Below the pieces are notes generated by a model. That model had not been told where the DNA came from. It saw only the letters and a program-made list of their open reading frames with translations, and did not search any database. From assembly GCF_030704305.1 (NCBI RefSeq), contig NZ_CP131935.1, positions 1,736,001 to 1,800,000 of the forward strand: 64,000 bases of DNA, read 5' to 3'. This stretch comes from Massilia sp. R2A-15 (lineage in GTDB: Bacteria > Pseudomonadota > Gammaproteobacteria > Burkholderiales > Burkholderiaceae_D). Below, piece by piece: positions 16,351 to 25,121 of this stretch; the first letter of the stretch is position 1, and each line of letters begins with the position of its first letter. The translations under genes and the position numbers were made by a program.

Positions 16351-18047
16351 GGCGGCCGCTGCGCCTGGTCGATGCCGCGCCGGCGGCCGATTTCGTTCGC
16401 CGATGTGTCGGCCTGCAGTTGCTCGAGCCTGATTTCCTCGGCCAGCGCGGCGCTTTCCGCCCGGCGCAGTTCCAGTTCGCGATTCAGCACGTCGAGACGG
16501 GCGCGTACTTCCGCTTCCGCTACCGCCAGTTCGCGTTCGCGCTTGAGCAGGCCGGAGTGCGTCAGCGCCCGCTCGCGCCGCAGCGCTTCCTCTTTTTCCC
16601 AGCGCAGCGTGCCCATCAGGACTTCGCCGCCGGCGAGGTACACGTCCGACAGCGTCAGGCCGGCGTCGGAGAGGATCAGTTCGCGGCCCTGGCGGGAGTG
16701 GCCGGTGCCGCGGCACTTGACGATGGTGAGCAGGCGGTTGCGCTCGCCCATCTGGACCTTGAACGACAGGTGGATCCAGGTGTCGGCGATGGTGGACACG
16801 TTCATTTCCGTGCTTTCGGGACTTTCGCTGTTGGCGACCAGGCTGGTGCTCAGCATCGTGATGCCTTGCGATTTGGTGTAGTGGATCAGGCGCATCGGCA
16901 CGTCCAGCACCGCCTCGCTGTTGGCCGACCTCAGCACCGCCGACAGCGGATCGATGACCAGGCAGTCCGGCTGGTACTCGAGGAGGATGGCCTTGATCGC
17001 CAGCAGGTGCTGCTCGGCATTGAATGCGCTGCTTTGCACCGAATAGAAACGCAGCTTGCCGGCCTCGACATGGGCGCCGAGGTCGAGGTTGACCGAGGCC
17101 ATGTTGCGCACGATTTCGGTGCTGCTTTCGTCGAAGCTGACGTACAAGCAGCGTTCGCCGCGCTGCGCGGACGCGTCCGCGAAGGCCGCCGCCAGCGTGG
17201 ATTTGGCCGTGCCCGGGGCGCCCGAAACCAGCACCGTGCTGCCGCGAAAATAGCCGCCCAGTAGCATCGTGTCGAGCCGTTCGATGCCGGTGGACACCCG
17301 TTCGGTGGAGCTGGGAAAAGTCATTTCGACGGGGATCGGGCTGGCCACCTCCATGCCGTGCGCGCCGATGATGACGGGGAACACGCCCTCGTGCATGGCC
17401 GAGCCGCGGTACTTGGCCACGCGCAGGTCGCGGTGAGCGATGCCCTTGACGATGTGGTGGCCCAGGTGCACCACGCAGTCGGCCATGAATTCGAGGAAGT
17501 CGTAGCCGAGTGTGGGGTAGCCGCTGCGGCTGAGGGAGCGCGCCGTGACGATGCCGGTGACGTTGTTGGCCGCCATCCAGTCCTGGATGCGGTACAGTTC
17601 CTGGCGTTCGGTGAAGGGGTCGTCAAGCAGGGCCAGCAGGACGTCGATCGAGTCGAACACGATGCGCGTGGCGCGGTTTTCGGTGAACCGGGCGCGTATG
17701 TCCGACAGCAAGCCGCTGACGTCGAAGCGGCCGGTCTGGACCACGTCGGGCGACATGCCGGCGTCGAGGAACAGCAGCTTGTCCTGGTCCGACAGGTCCC
17801 AGCCGAAGGAGGCGGCGTTGGCGATGACGCTGCGCGAATTTTCTTCGAACGCAACAAAGATGCCGCGTTCGCCGGACAGGCGCGCACCGTTGATCAGCGT
17901 TTGCAGGGCGAACACTGTTTTTCCGCTGCCGGGTCCGCCCATGACGATGGAGGTGCGCCCCTGCGGTAAGCCGCCGCCGGTGATTTCGTCGAATCCTTCG
18001 ATGCCTGTGACGGTTTTCTTCAGGCTGGCGGGATCCGTGGAAAGCAT
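16347..18047 (-). CDS. KaiC-like double RecA-fold ATPase
   Basis: KaiC proteins are hexameric ATPases/autokinases known from the cyanobacterial clock; homologues in other bacteria serve stress or signalling roles. The 566-residue protein has two KaiC domains: Walker A GGPGSGKT at 37 to 44 with the Glu pair at 68 and 69, and SGAPGTAKST at 275 to 284 with Asp306-Glu307 in place of the second Glu pair. In the second domain T413, S418 and T419 align with the clock KaiC residues T426, S431 and T432 (TEMNVSTI against TDSHISTI). A charged coiled coil (about 480 to 550) replaces the KaiC tail. No kaiA or kaiB is in the window. It is followed with a 4-base overlap by a PAS-GGDEF-EAL gene. Confidence 0.93.
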   Translation of the reverse strand: MLSTDPASLKKTVTGIEGFDEITGGGLPQGRTSIVMGGPGSGKTVFALQTLINGARLSGERGIFVAFEENSRSVIANAASFGWDLSDQDKLLFLDAGMSPDVVQTGRFDVSGLLSDIRARFTENRATRIVFDSIDVLLALLDDPFTERQELYRIQDWMAANNVTGIVTARSLSRSGYPTLGYDFLEFMADCVVHLGHHIVKGIAHRDLRVAKYRGSAMHEGVFPVIIGAHGMEVASPIPVEMTFPSSTERVSTGIERLDTMLLGGYFRGSTVLVSGAPGTAKSTLAAAFADASAQRGERCLYVSFDESSTEIVRNMASVNLDLGAHVEAGKLRFYSVQSSAFNAEQHLLAIKAILLEYQPDCLVIDPLSAVLRSANSEAVLDVPMRLIHYTKSQGITMLSTSLVANSESPESTEMNVSTIADTWIHLSFKVQMGERNRLLTIVKCRGTGHSRQGRELILSDAGLTLSDVYLAGGEVLMGTLRWEKEEALRRERALTHSGLLKRERELAVAEAEVRARLDVLNRELELRRAESAALAEEIRLEQLQADTSANEIGRRRGIDQAQRPP

Positions 18048-18123
18048 GGGTGTGCCTCGGTTCGGGGCGCCTCAACGTCGCCGCTACTACCATGAGACAG
18101 CTGTGCCGCAGCCAGAGTTCCCG

Positions 18124-18918
18124 TCAGACGGCGACCGGCGCCTTGATGTGCGGGTGCGATTCGTACCCGGCCACTTCGAAGTCCTCGAACTTGTAATCGA
18201 ACAGCGTGGCCGGCTTGCGCTTGATGACCAATTTGGGTAGCGGCAGCTCGGCGCGCGAGAGCTGCAGCTCGACCTGCTCGAGGTGGTTCGCATACAGGTG
18301 GCAGTCGCCGCCGGTCCAGATGAAGTCGCCCACTTCCAGGTTGGCCTGCTGCGCCATCATGTGGGTCAGCAAGGCGTAGGAGGCGATGTTGAAGGGCACG
18401 CCGAGGAAGATGTCGGCGCTGCGCTGGTACAGCTGGCAGGACAGCTTGCCGTCGGCGACGTAGAACTGGAACAGCGCGTGGCAGGGCGGCAGCTTCATCT
18501 TCGGCACGTCGGCCACGTTCCACGCCGAGACGATCATGCGGCGCGAATCCGGGTTGTACTTGATCTGGTCGAGCACCTGGGTGATCTGGTCGATGTGGCT
18601 GCCGTCCGGCGCCGGCCAGCTGCGCCACTGGTAGCCGTAGATCGGCCCCAGCTCGCCGTCGGCGTCGGCCCAGTCGTCCCAGATCGACACGCCGTTCTCT
18701 TCGAGGTAGGCGATGTTGGTGGAGCCTTGCAGGAACCAGATCAGTTCATGGATGATCGACTTCAGGTGCAGCTTCTTGGTGGTCACCAGCGGGAAGCCGT
18801 CCTGCAGGTTGAAGCGCATCTGGTAGCCGAACACGGAGCGCGTGCCGGTGCCGGTGCGGTCGGTCTTGACGCTGCCGTGGTCGCGCACGTGGCGCATGAA
18901 TTCGAGGTATTGGCGCAT
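18124..18918 (-). CDS. thyA: Thymidylate synthase
   Basis: ThyA methylates dUMP to dTMP using methylene-tetrahydrofolate, releasing dihydrofolate for FolA. The 264-residue protein is complete: [19 protein letters not shown] binds phosphate, [12 protein letters not shown] holds the nucleophile Cys, [18 protein letters not shown] and the C-terminal [10 protein letters not shown] match E. coli-type enzymes in length and sequence. The ATG has only a weak upstream GAG. The threonine aldolase gene ends 17 bases upstream, so the two may share a transcript. KaiC starts 76 bases after the stop. Confidence 0.98.
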   Translation of the reverse strand: MRQYLEFMRHVRDHGSVKTDRTGTGTRSVFGYQMRFNLQDGFPLVTTKKLHLKSIIHELIWFLQGSTNIAYLEENGVSIWDDWADADGELGPIYGYQWRSWPAPDGSHIDQITQVLDQIKYNPDSRRMIVSAWNVADVPKMKLPPCHALFQFYVADGKLSCQLYQRSADIFLGVPFNIASYALLTHMMAQQANLEVGDFIWTGGDCHLYANHLEQVELQLSRAELPLPKLVIKRKPATLFDYKFEDFEVAGYESHPHIKAPVAV

Positions 18919-18935
18919 GTGTGGGCTCGCTGTCT

Positions 18936-20039
18936 TTATAGTGGGATTGTAGCGTACCGGGCCAGGGCGGCGCTGAACAGGGCCAGCGCGGAACGCACCG
19001 CGCCGTCGTCCATGTTCAGCAGATTGTCGCCGACGTAGAGTTCGACCACGCTGGACTCAGGCAGGGCGGCGTGCGAGGCGCGGCCGAACAGCCAGACGCC
19101 GTGTTCGCGCGCGATTTCGTCTCGGATCGCCAGTGCGCGCTCGCGCGACACCGGCAGGTGAAGGTGCAGAAGGTTGGCCTGCGGGCGCGCGGGGTTCGGC
19201 TTGATCAGCGGGTGCGCGCGCAATTCGTCGTACAGCCATTCGGTGCGGGCGAAATATGCCGGGAAGGCCGCCAGGCGCTGGTCGAACTGCATCGCCGCCG
19301 ACACCACGTACGGCGAGCGATGAACGAGGTTGCCGCCCTGGCGCCGGAACCATTCGGCCGCGCGCGCGACGAACGAGGCGCTGCCGGCCAGCATGGCGCC
19401 GCCAAGCCCGCCGATGCCTTTGTACAGCGAGACGTAGACCGAGTCGGCGCCGGCGGCGACTTCGGCCGGCGCGCGGCCGTAGCCCGCAGCGGCTTCCCAC
19501 AGCCGCGCGCCGTCGAGGTGCAGGTGGACGCCGCGTTCGCGGCAATGGGCCTTGATCGCCGCCAGTTCGTCCCACGAGGGATTCTGGCCGCCGATTTCGC
19601 GCATCGGCAGCTCCATGCCGGCGGCGCCCAGCTTGTCGGGCACGGCGGCCAGGTCGTCGACTGTCCAGGGACGGTGGCGGTCGCCGATTTGCAGTGCGTC
19701 GAAGTGACCGAGCAGCTGGTAGTTGGAGCGTTCGTGCACGAAGATGTGCGAGGTCGGGTGCAGCGCAGCCAGGCGGCTGCCGCGGTCCTCGCAGGCCAGG
19801 CGCAGCGCGGTGACCTGCGCCATCGTCCCGCTGATGCAAAATACCGCCGCCTCGAATCCGAGGACGGCGGCGACCTTGCGCTCGAATTCCTGGATCAGGG
19901 CGCCGCTGCCGTAGATGTCGTGGGCGATGTCGTTTTGCTCGCACCACGAGGCCATCGCGGCGAACATCTGGGCCGGCGTGCGTGTTTTATGGCCCGGGAA
20001 TACGGTGTGGCATGCGGCCTGCAGTTCGGCGTCGGTCAA
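18936..20039 (-). CDS. Threonine aldolase family PLP lyase
   Basis: This fold type I PLP enzyme is of the low-specificity threonine aldolase / beta-eliminating lyase family, which cleaves L-threonine or allo-threonine to glycine and acetaldehyde. The 367-residue protein has [19 protein letters not shown] near the N-terminus, the cofactor-stacking region [25 protein letters not shown] with the Asp that contacts PLP, and the Schiff-base lysine in [12 protein letters not shown]. The start codon is TTG at 20039, supported by AAGGAG six bases upstream. The N-terminal [13 protein letters not shown] is unlike LtaE, so substrate preference is open. Confidence 0.88.
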   Translation of the reverse strand: MTDAELQAACHTVFPGHKTRTPAQMFAAMASWCEQNDIAHDIYGSGALIQEFERKVAAVLGFEAAVFCISGTMAQVTALRLACEDRGSRLAALHPTSHIFVHERSNYQLLGHFDALQIGDRHRPWTVDDLAAVPDKLGAAGMELPMREIGGQNPSWDELAAIKAHCRERGVHLHLDGARLWEAAAGYGRAPAEVAAGADSVYVSLYKGIGGLGGAMLAGSASFVARAAEWFRRQGGNLVHRSPYVVSAAMQFDQRLAAFPAYFARTEWLYDELRAHPLIKPNPARPQANLLHLHLPVSRERALAIRDEIAREHGVWLFGRASHAALPESSVVELYVGDNLLNMDDGAVRSALALFSAALARYATIPL

Positions 20040-20099
20040 GGCGGCTCCTTAGGTGAAGACCGCAACTTTACACCGAATCGCCGCCGCCGACCAAGGGCT

Positions 20100-20180
20100 G
20101 GGGTCAGGTCCGCGGGACCAGACCCCGATGTTCATGCGCCGCGGATCGAAGCCGGGGTCTGGTCCCGCGGACCTGACCCC
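20100..20180. repeat. Family A palindromes, inverted pair (copies 3 and 4)
   Basis: Copy 20100 to 20126 (GGGGTCAGGTCC ... GGACCAGACCCC) and copy 20154 to 20180 (GGGGTCTGGTCC ... GGACCTGACCCC) face each other across 27 bases between the aldolase start and the chemoreceptor end. Confidence 0.88.
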
Positions 20181-20187
20181 ATTTTGA

Positions 20188-22101
20188 TCACGTCAAGAGC
20201 GCCGGCTGCGCGGCGAGCTTGAACAAGCGCACCGCGCTTGCCAGGGTCGCCGCCTGGTCCTGCATCGCCTCGGCCGCGGCGCTGGCTTCCTCGACCAGCG
20301 CGGCGTTCTGCTGCGTGGCCTGGTCCATCTGCGCGATGGCGCGGTTGACGTGTTCGATGCCGCCGCTTTGCTCGGCGCTGGCGGCGCTGATCTCCGCCAT
20401 GATATCGGTGACCCGGCCCACACTGGCCAGCACTTCGTTCATCGTCACGCCGGCGTCCGCAACCAGGGTGCTGCCCAGGCCTACCTGGACCACCGAAGCG
20501 CCGATCAGCTCTTTGATCTCCTTTGCAGCGGCGGCGCTGCGCTGCGCCAGGTTGCGCACTTCGCTGGCCACGACCGCGAAACCGCGCCCCTGTTCGCCGG
20601 CGCGCGCCGCTTCGACCGCGGCGTTGAGGGCCAGGATGTTGGTCTGGAACGCGATGGCGTCGATCACGCCGGTAATGTCTTCAATCTTGCGCGAGGTCTG
20701 ATGGATCGAGTTCATGGTGTCGATCACTTTCATCACCATGGCGCCGCCTCTTTCCGCGACGTTCGATGCGCCAAGCGCCATCTGGTTGGCCTGCCTCGCA
20801 TTGTCGGCGTTCTGCTTGACCGTGACGGTGAGCTGCTCCATCGAGGTGGCGGTGGCGGCCAGGTTGGACGCCTGCTGCTCGGTGCGGGCGCACAGATCCA
20901 CGTTGCCGGTGGAGATTTCGCTCGACGCCGTCGCGATCTGCTCGGCGCCGGCCCGGACTTCACCGACCACCGACGACAGGTTGCGGCTGATGGCGTTCAT
21001 CGCGTCGGCCAGTCCGCCGATCTCGTCGCGCCGGCTGCTGCCGATGTTGACGCTCAGGTTGCCGCCGGCGATTTCCAGCGCGGCGTCGCGCGCCAGGCCC
21101 AGGGGGCGTGTCACGACATTGCGCACGACGAGGAACAGGAGCGCGGCGAACACGCCCAGCGCGGCCAGGCCGAATGCGATGTAGCGGTTGCGTTCGTGCG
21201 CCGCGCCACGCGTGATTTCATCGTTGTAGGTGCCGCCTGCGACGACCCAGTTCCACTCGGGGAAGGAGCCGTAGGTCACGGTTTTCCGGCGCGGCGTGGT
21301 TTCGCCTTTCTCGGCGTTCAGCCAGGGGTAGCTGACGACGCCCGCTTTCGCTTCGAGCATCTCCTTGACGAAGTAGTGGCCGTCGGAGTCTTTGCTTTCG
21401 AGGATGTTGGCGCCTTCCTTGGCCGGATGCACGACCAGTGTGCCGTAGCCCGCGCCCGGGGCGGAATTGAGGACGAAGAAGTAGCCGGTGTCGCCGACCT
21501 TGATCTGCTTTATCTTCGCGGTGAGCGCCTGCATGCCGGCCGAAACGTCGATGCCGACGGCGAAAGCCCCGATCATGCGGCCGTCGGCAGCCTTGATTGC
21601 ATCGAAGCGCACCATGTGCTGCTTGCCGGCGACCGGCGCCAGGATGGTGGCGGACTTGCCGTCGCGGCCGATCGTGGGAACGGGAAGCTGCTCCGATCCG
21701 GCGGCGCGCACGAACTTCATGCCATCGAAGGCGAAGGCCGCGGCGCTGGCGCCGGAACGCGTGCTGAAGCGGGTGAAGGCGCCGGCGTCCAGGTCGGCGC
21801 CCTTGAGCTTGAGGGCCGCGCCATCGAGCGCAAACCCGCCGTCGAAATCCGCGGCGAGCAGGCGGCTCAGTCCCTGGACTTCGTGCGAGGCGGCCTGGTT
21901 GAAGACCGCCGCCATATCGAGGATACCGCGCAGCTCACTGGCGGCGCTGGCGGTGGCGCGGGCATCGAGCATCGAGGCCGTGGTCAGTCCGATCGTGTAG
22001 ACCAGCGCGCCGAGGATCAGGCCGACGAGGCCGAACGTAAATGCCGTGATTTTGGATCCGACGCCCCAGTTGGCCGGATTGATTGCGCTGCTGCTGCCCA
22101 T
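20188..22101 (-). CDS. Methyl-accepting chemotaxis protein with Cache sensor
   Basis: This transmembrane chemoreceptor signals to CheA/CheW. The 637-residue protein has a first membrane helix (about 18 to 42), a periplasmic Cache_3/Cache_2-type sensor (about 45 to 305) with [16 protein letters not shown] and [17 protein letters not shown], a second helix (about 310 to 328), a HAMP region ([18 protein letters not shown]) and the signalling hairpin with its tip [20 protein letters not shown]. There is no C-terminal CheR/CheB-binding pentapeptide; it ends [15 protein letters not shown] lies five bases before the ATG. No che genes are nearby, and the ligand cannot be inferred. Confidence 0.95.
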   Translation of the reverse strand: MGSSSAINPANWGVGSKITAFTFGLVGLILGALVYTIGLTTASMLDARATASAASELRGILDMAAVFNQAASHEVQGLSRLLAADFDGGFALDGAALKLKGADLDAGAFTRFSTRSGASAAAFAFDGMKFVRAAGSEQLPVPTIGRDGKSATILAPVAGKQHMVRFDAIKAADGRMIGAFAVGIDVSAGMQALTAKIKQIKVGDTGYFFVLNSAPGAGYGTLVVHPAKEGANILESKDSDGHYFVKEMLEAKAGVVSYPWLNAEKGETTPRRKTVTYGSFPEWNWVVAGGTYNDEITRGAAHERNRYIAFGLAALGVFAALLFLVVRNVVTRPLGLARDAALEIAGGNLSVNIGSSRRDEIGGLADAMNAISRNLSSVVGEVRAGAEQIATASSEISTGNVDLCARTEQQASNLAATATSMEQLTVTVKQNADNARQANQMALGASNVAERGGAMVMKVIDTMNSIHQTSRKIEDITGVIDAIAFQTNILALNAAVEAARAGEQGRGFAVVASEVRNLAQRSAAAAKEIKELIGASVVQVGLGSTLVADAGVTMNEVLASVGRVTDIMAEISAASAEQSGGIEHVNRAIAQMDQATQQNAALVEEASAAAEAMQDQAATLASAVRLFKLAAQPALLT

Positions 22102-22216
22102 GAAACTCCAGTGTCGTGCCTACCATATCGAAGGGCGGCATCATACCATCGGAGTTTCCACGCGGAAATAGGTCTTTCCTTCCAATCAATCTATCGTTGC
22201 GACGCAGCAACGATAT

Positions 22217-24034
22217 TCAGTGGGCCACATGCACGCTGTGAAACTGCAGCGCGGCGAGGTTGGCGTAGATGCCGCCCAGCGCGACCAGCGACGAATGGGT
22301 GCCGGTTTCGACGATGCGCCCATCCTCCATCACGATGATGCGGTCGGCGCGCTGCACCGTCGCCAGGCGGTGGGCGATGATGACGGTGGTGCGGCCGACC
22401 ATCGCCGCTTCCAATGCGCTTTGCACCAGGCGTTCGGATTCCGCGTCCAGCGCGCTGGTCGCCTCGTCGAGCAGCAGCAGCGGCGGATTCTTGAGCAGGG
22501 CGCGCGCGATGGCGATGCGCTGGCGCTGTCCGCCCGACAGGCGCACGCCGCGCTCGCCGAGGAAGGACTTGTAGCCCTGCGGCAGGCGCTCGATGAATTC
22601 GTGGGCGGCGGCCAGCTTCGCGGCCTGGATCACCTCCGCGTCGGTGGCGCCGGCGCGGCCGTAGCGGATGTTCTCCATCGCGTCGGCCGAGAAGATCACG
22701 GTATCCTGCGGCACGATGCCGATGGCGTCGCGCAGGGTGTGCAGGTCGAGCTGGCGGATGTCCACGCCGTCGAGGGTGATGACGCCGGATTGCGGGTCGT
22801 AGAAGCGCAGGAACAGCTGGAACAGGGTGGTCTTGCCGGCGCCGGAAGGGCCGACCACGGCGACCGTCTCGCCCGGCTTGATGTTCAGCGACAGGTGCGA
22901 CAACGCCGACGTTTCGGGACGCGAAGGGTAGTGGAAGGTCACGTCTTTCAGCGCCAGTGCCGCGCCGTTGGCCGCGCGCGCGGGCAGCGGCAGCGGCTTC
23001 GAAGGATTCTGGATGTTCGAACGCGCCGACAGCAGTTCGAGCAGGCGCTCGGTGGCGCCGGCGGCGCGCTGCGCTTCGCCCATCACCTCGGACAGCGCGC
23101 CGATCGAGCCGGCCACGATCGAGGCGTACAGGATGAACTGCCCCAGGTCGCCGCCGGTCATCGAGCCGGCCAGCACCGCGTGGGCGCCCAGCCACAGCAC
23201 GAACACGATGGTGCCGAACACCAGCACGATGGCCAGCATCGTCAGCAGCGAGCGGGCCCGGATGCGGCGCATCGCGGTCTGGAAGGCGCCTTCGACCGAT
23301 TTGCCGAAACGGGACGATTCGATCTTCTCGTGGGTGAACGCCTGCACCGTCGGCATGGCGTTGAGGATTTCGCCGGCCATGGCCGATGCATCGGCGATGC
23401 GGTCCTGCGAGTCGCGCGAGAGCTTGCGCACGCGGCGCCCGAACAACACGATCGGCACCACCACCAGCACCAGCAGGCCGAGGATGATCGAGGACAGCTT
23501 GATGCTGGTGATGAACAGCATGACCAGGCCGCCCACGAACAGCAGCGTGTTGCGCAGCGCGAGCGAGATGCTGGTTCCGACGACCGCCTGGATCAGCGTG
23601 GTGTCGGTGGTGATGCGCGACAGGACCTCGCCGGTCTGGGTGGTCTCGAAAAACTCCGGGCTCTGGTCAACCACGTGCCTGTACACCGCGCTGCGGATGT
23701 CGGCGGTCACGCGCTCGCCCAGCCACGACACGGTGTAGAAGCGCGCCGCAGTGGCGACCGCCAGCACGGTGGCCACGCCAAACAGCGCGAGAAAAGTCGC
23801 GTCGACATTCTTGATGCTCTTCGCGCCGGCGCCGGCGCCGAAGCCCAAATCGATCATCTGTTTGAACGCGGCGGGAATGGCGAGGGTGGCGCCGGCGGCG
23901 AGCACTAGCGCGATGCCGGCGAAAACGAACTGGCGGCGGTAGGGGCGGAGGAAGGGGAGCAGTCCCTTGAAGGCGGCGAGGCTTCCCTTGCGGTTCGAAT
24001 CAGGCTGCGTGGTGCTGGTGGAGCTGTTGGTCAT
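22217..24034 (-). CDS. MsbA-like ABC exporter half-transporter
   Basis: This is a fused membrane-plus-ATPase half transporter that works as a dimer to export lipids, peptides or drugs. The 605-residue protein has six membrane helices (about 35 to 320; DQSPEFFETTQTGEVLSRI is the first intracellular loop) and a nucleotide-binding domain with Walker A VGPSGAGKTTL, Q-loop GIVPQDTVIFS, signature RLSGGQRQRIAIARALL, Walker B LLLLDEATSALD and H-loop IAHRL. The family (MsbA/LmrA/BmrA-like, often annotated as lipid A export permease in Burkholderiales) does not fix the substrate. The gene stands alone between a chemoreceptor and the lipocalin gene. Confidence 0.93.
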   Translation of the reverse strand: MTNSSTSTTQPDSNRKGSLAAFKGLLPFLRPYRRQFVFAGIALVLAAGATLAIPAAFKQMIDLGFGAGAGAKSIKNVDATFLALFGVATVLAVATAARFYTVSWLGERVTADIRSAVYRHVVDQSPEFFETTQTGEVLSRITTDTTLIQAVVGTSISLALRNTLLFVGGLVMLFITSIKLSSIILGLLVLVVVPIVLFGRRVRKLSRDSQDRIADASAMAGEILNAMPTVQAFTHEKIESSRFGKSVEGAFQTAMRRIRARSLLTMLAIVLVFGTIVFVLWLGAHAVLAGSMTGGDLGQFILYASIVAGSIGALSEVMGEAQRAAGATERLLELLSARSNIQNPSKPLPLPARAANGAALALKDVTFHYPSRPETSALSHLSLNIKPGETVAVVGPSGAGKTTLFQLFLRFYDPQSGVITLDGVDIRQLDLHTLRDAIGIVPQDTVIFSADAMENIRYGRAGATDAEVIQAAKLAAAHEFIERLPQGYKSFLGERGVRLSGGQRQRIAIARALLKNPPLLLLDEATSALDAESERLVQSALEAAMVGRTTVIIAHRLATVQRADRIIVMEDGRIVETGTHSSLVALGGIYANLAALQFHSVHVAH

Positions 24035-24053
24035 CGATATTTTCGGTGTTATT

Positions 24054-25121
24054 TTAAAGTGTCATCGGCCGTTCGTAGCCCGTCAATTCCAGGTAGCCAT
24101 GGCCGGCGGGCGCGCCATTGCGCTCGATCGTGACCGCGCCTTCCCAATAGACGGCGCCGGTCGAGCGCCGCGCATCGAGTTCCTGGTCTTCCTGCAAGGG
24201 CTTGATGCTCCAGCTGGCGGCGCCGGTAACGAGCGTGGCCGCCACCGGATACACGGCGTTGGTGCGCGGCGACTTCCACCGCGCCTGCGGGGTAAAACGG
24301 ACCTGGTCGGGCGAATACTGCGTCACCTTGCCGGATGCATCGCGCAAGGCTGCATGCGCCCATAGTTTACCACCTTGCTTGCCGCGAACCTGGAAAGCCA
24401 TCAGGGCCGAGCCGTCGTCGAGGTTCGCGCCGATCCAGTCCCAGCCCGCGGCGTCTGGATCGAGGGCCTGGCTGGACCACTCGTGATCGAGCCAGGCGGT
24501 GCCGGCCACCTTCACTGGCGCCGTGCCGGCGCGGCCGGCCATGCCGCTCACCCTTAGCTGCGGCTCGCTGTAGTAGTAGCTGGCCTGCGCGGGATGCGGG
24601 CCCTTGCGCGAGTAGCCGGCGTCGCCTTGGGCCATCACGGTCCCTGACGGCGCCAGCTTTAATTCGAGCGTCAGTTCGGACGACTTGACGGCAACCGTGT
24701 ACACGCCATCGGCGCCGCGCACCATGCGCCAGTCGCCCAGCTTCAGGTCGGTTATGCGAGATTTCGCATAATTGATGCCGAATCCTTCGCGCCCGCTGCG
24801 CTGGTCGTGCGCCAGCTTGCCGAGCGAGGGATCGGAGATCGCGGCGTGCGCCATGATCAGCTGCTTCGCCGCGAACGCGCTCGGATTGGCGTCGTCCGCG
24901 GCGGTACGGCTGCGGAAGAAGGTGACCTGGAAGCCGAGCGGCTTGCCATCGGGCTTGGTGAGCCAGCCGGTGACGTACCACCACTCGGTCTTGAATTCGG
25001 GATGGGCGCCGAAGTCCGCCGGGAAGCTGAGCGTGCGTCCCGGCGTGACCGGTGCGAACACTGGCGCCGCGGCCTGCGCGCATTGGGCCAGCAGCAGGAG
25101 CAGGGCGAGGAAGAAGCGCAT
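24054..25121 (-). CDS. CrtC/AttH-like lipocalin-domain protein
   Basis: The family pairs two lipocalin-like barrels (hydroxyneurosporene synthase/AttH fold) and is often encoded next to FtsX-type permeases. The 355-residue protein has a signal peptide (MRFFLALLLLLAQCAQAAA), then FPADFGAHPEFKTEWWYVTG, the family hallmark, QVTFFRSR, AHAAISDP, GTAWLDHEWSSQ and a final GYLELTGYERPM. It is exported, probably to the periplasm or as an outer-membrane-associated protein; the Cys in the signal region is not a clear lipobox. Its ATG overlaps the permease stop (TGATG), so permease and lipocalin are made together. By analogy with attEFGH the pair may handle a lipid or hydrophobic molecule. Confidence 0.88.
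   Translation of the reverse strand: MRFFLALLLLLAQCAQAAAPVFAPVTPGRTLSFPADFGAHPEFKTEWWYVTGWLTKPDGKPLGFQVTFFRSRTAADDANPSAFAAKQLIMAHAAISDPSLGKLAHDQRSGREGFGINYAKSRITDLKLGDWRMVRGADGVYTVAVKSSELTLELKLAPSGTVMAQGDAGYSRKGPHPAQASYYYSEPQLRVSGMAGRAGTAPVKVAGTAWLDHEWSSQALDPDAAGWDWIGANLDDGSALMAFQVRGKQGGKLWAHAALRDASGKVTQYSPDQVRFTPQARWKSPRTNAVYPVAATLVTGAASWSIKPLQEDQELDARRSTGAVYWEGAVTIERNGAPAGHGYLELTGYERPMTL

Noticed and set aside
14496..18123. A kaiB-like gene beside the KaiC gene
   Set aside because: No frame of about 100 residues with a thioredoxin-like KaiB pattern exists near it; both flanks are filled by thyA and folA.
22220..23908. Long plus-strand frame over the ABC exporter
   Set aside because: Antisense shadow caused by high GC; the minus frame has all ABC motifs.
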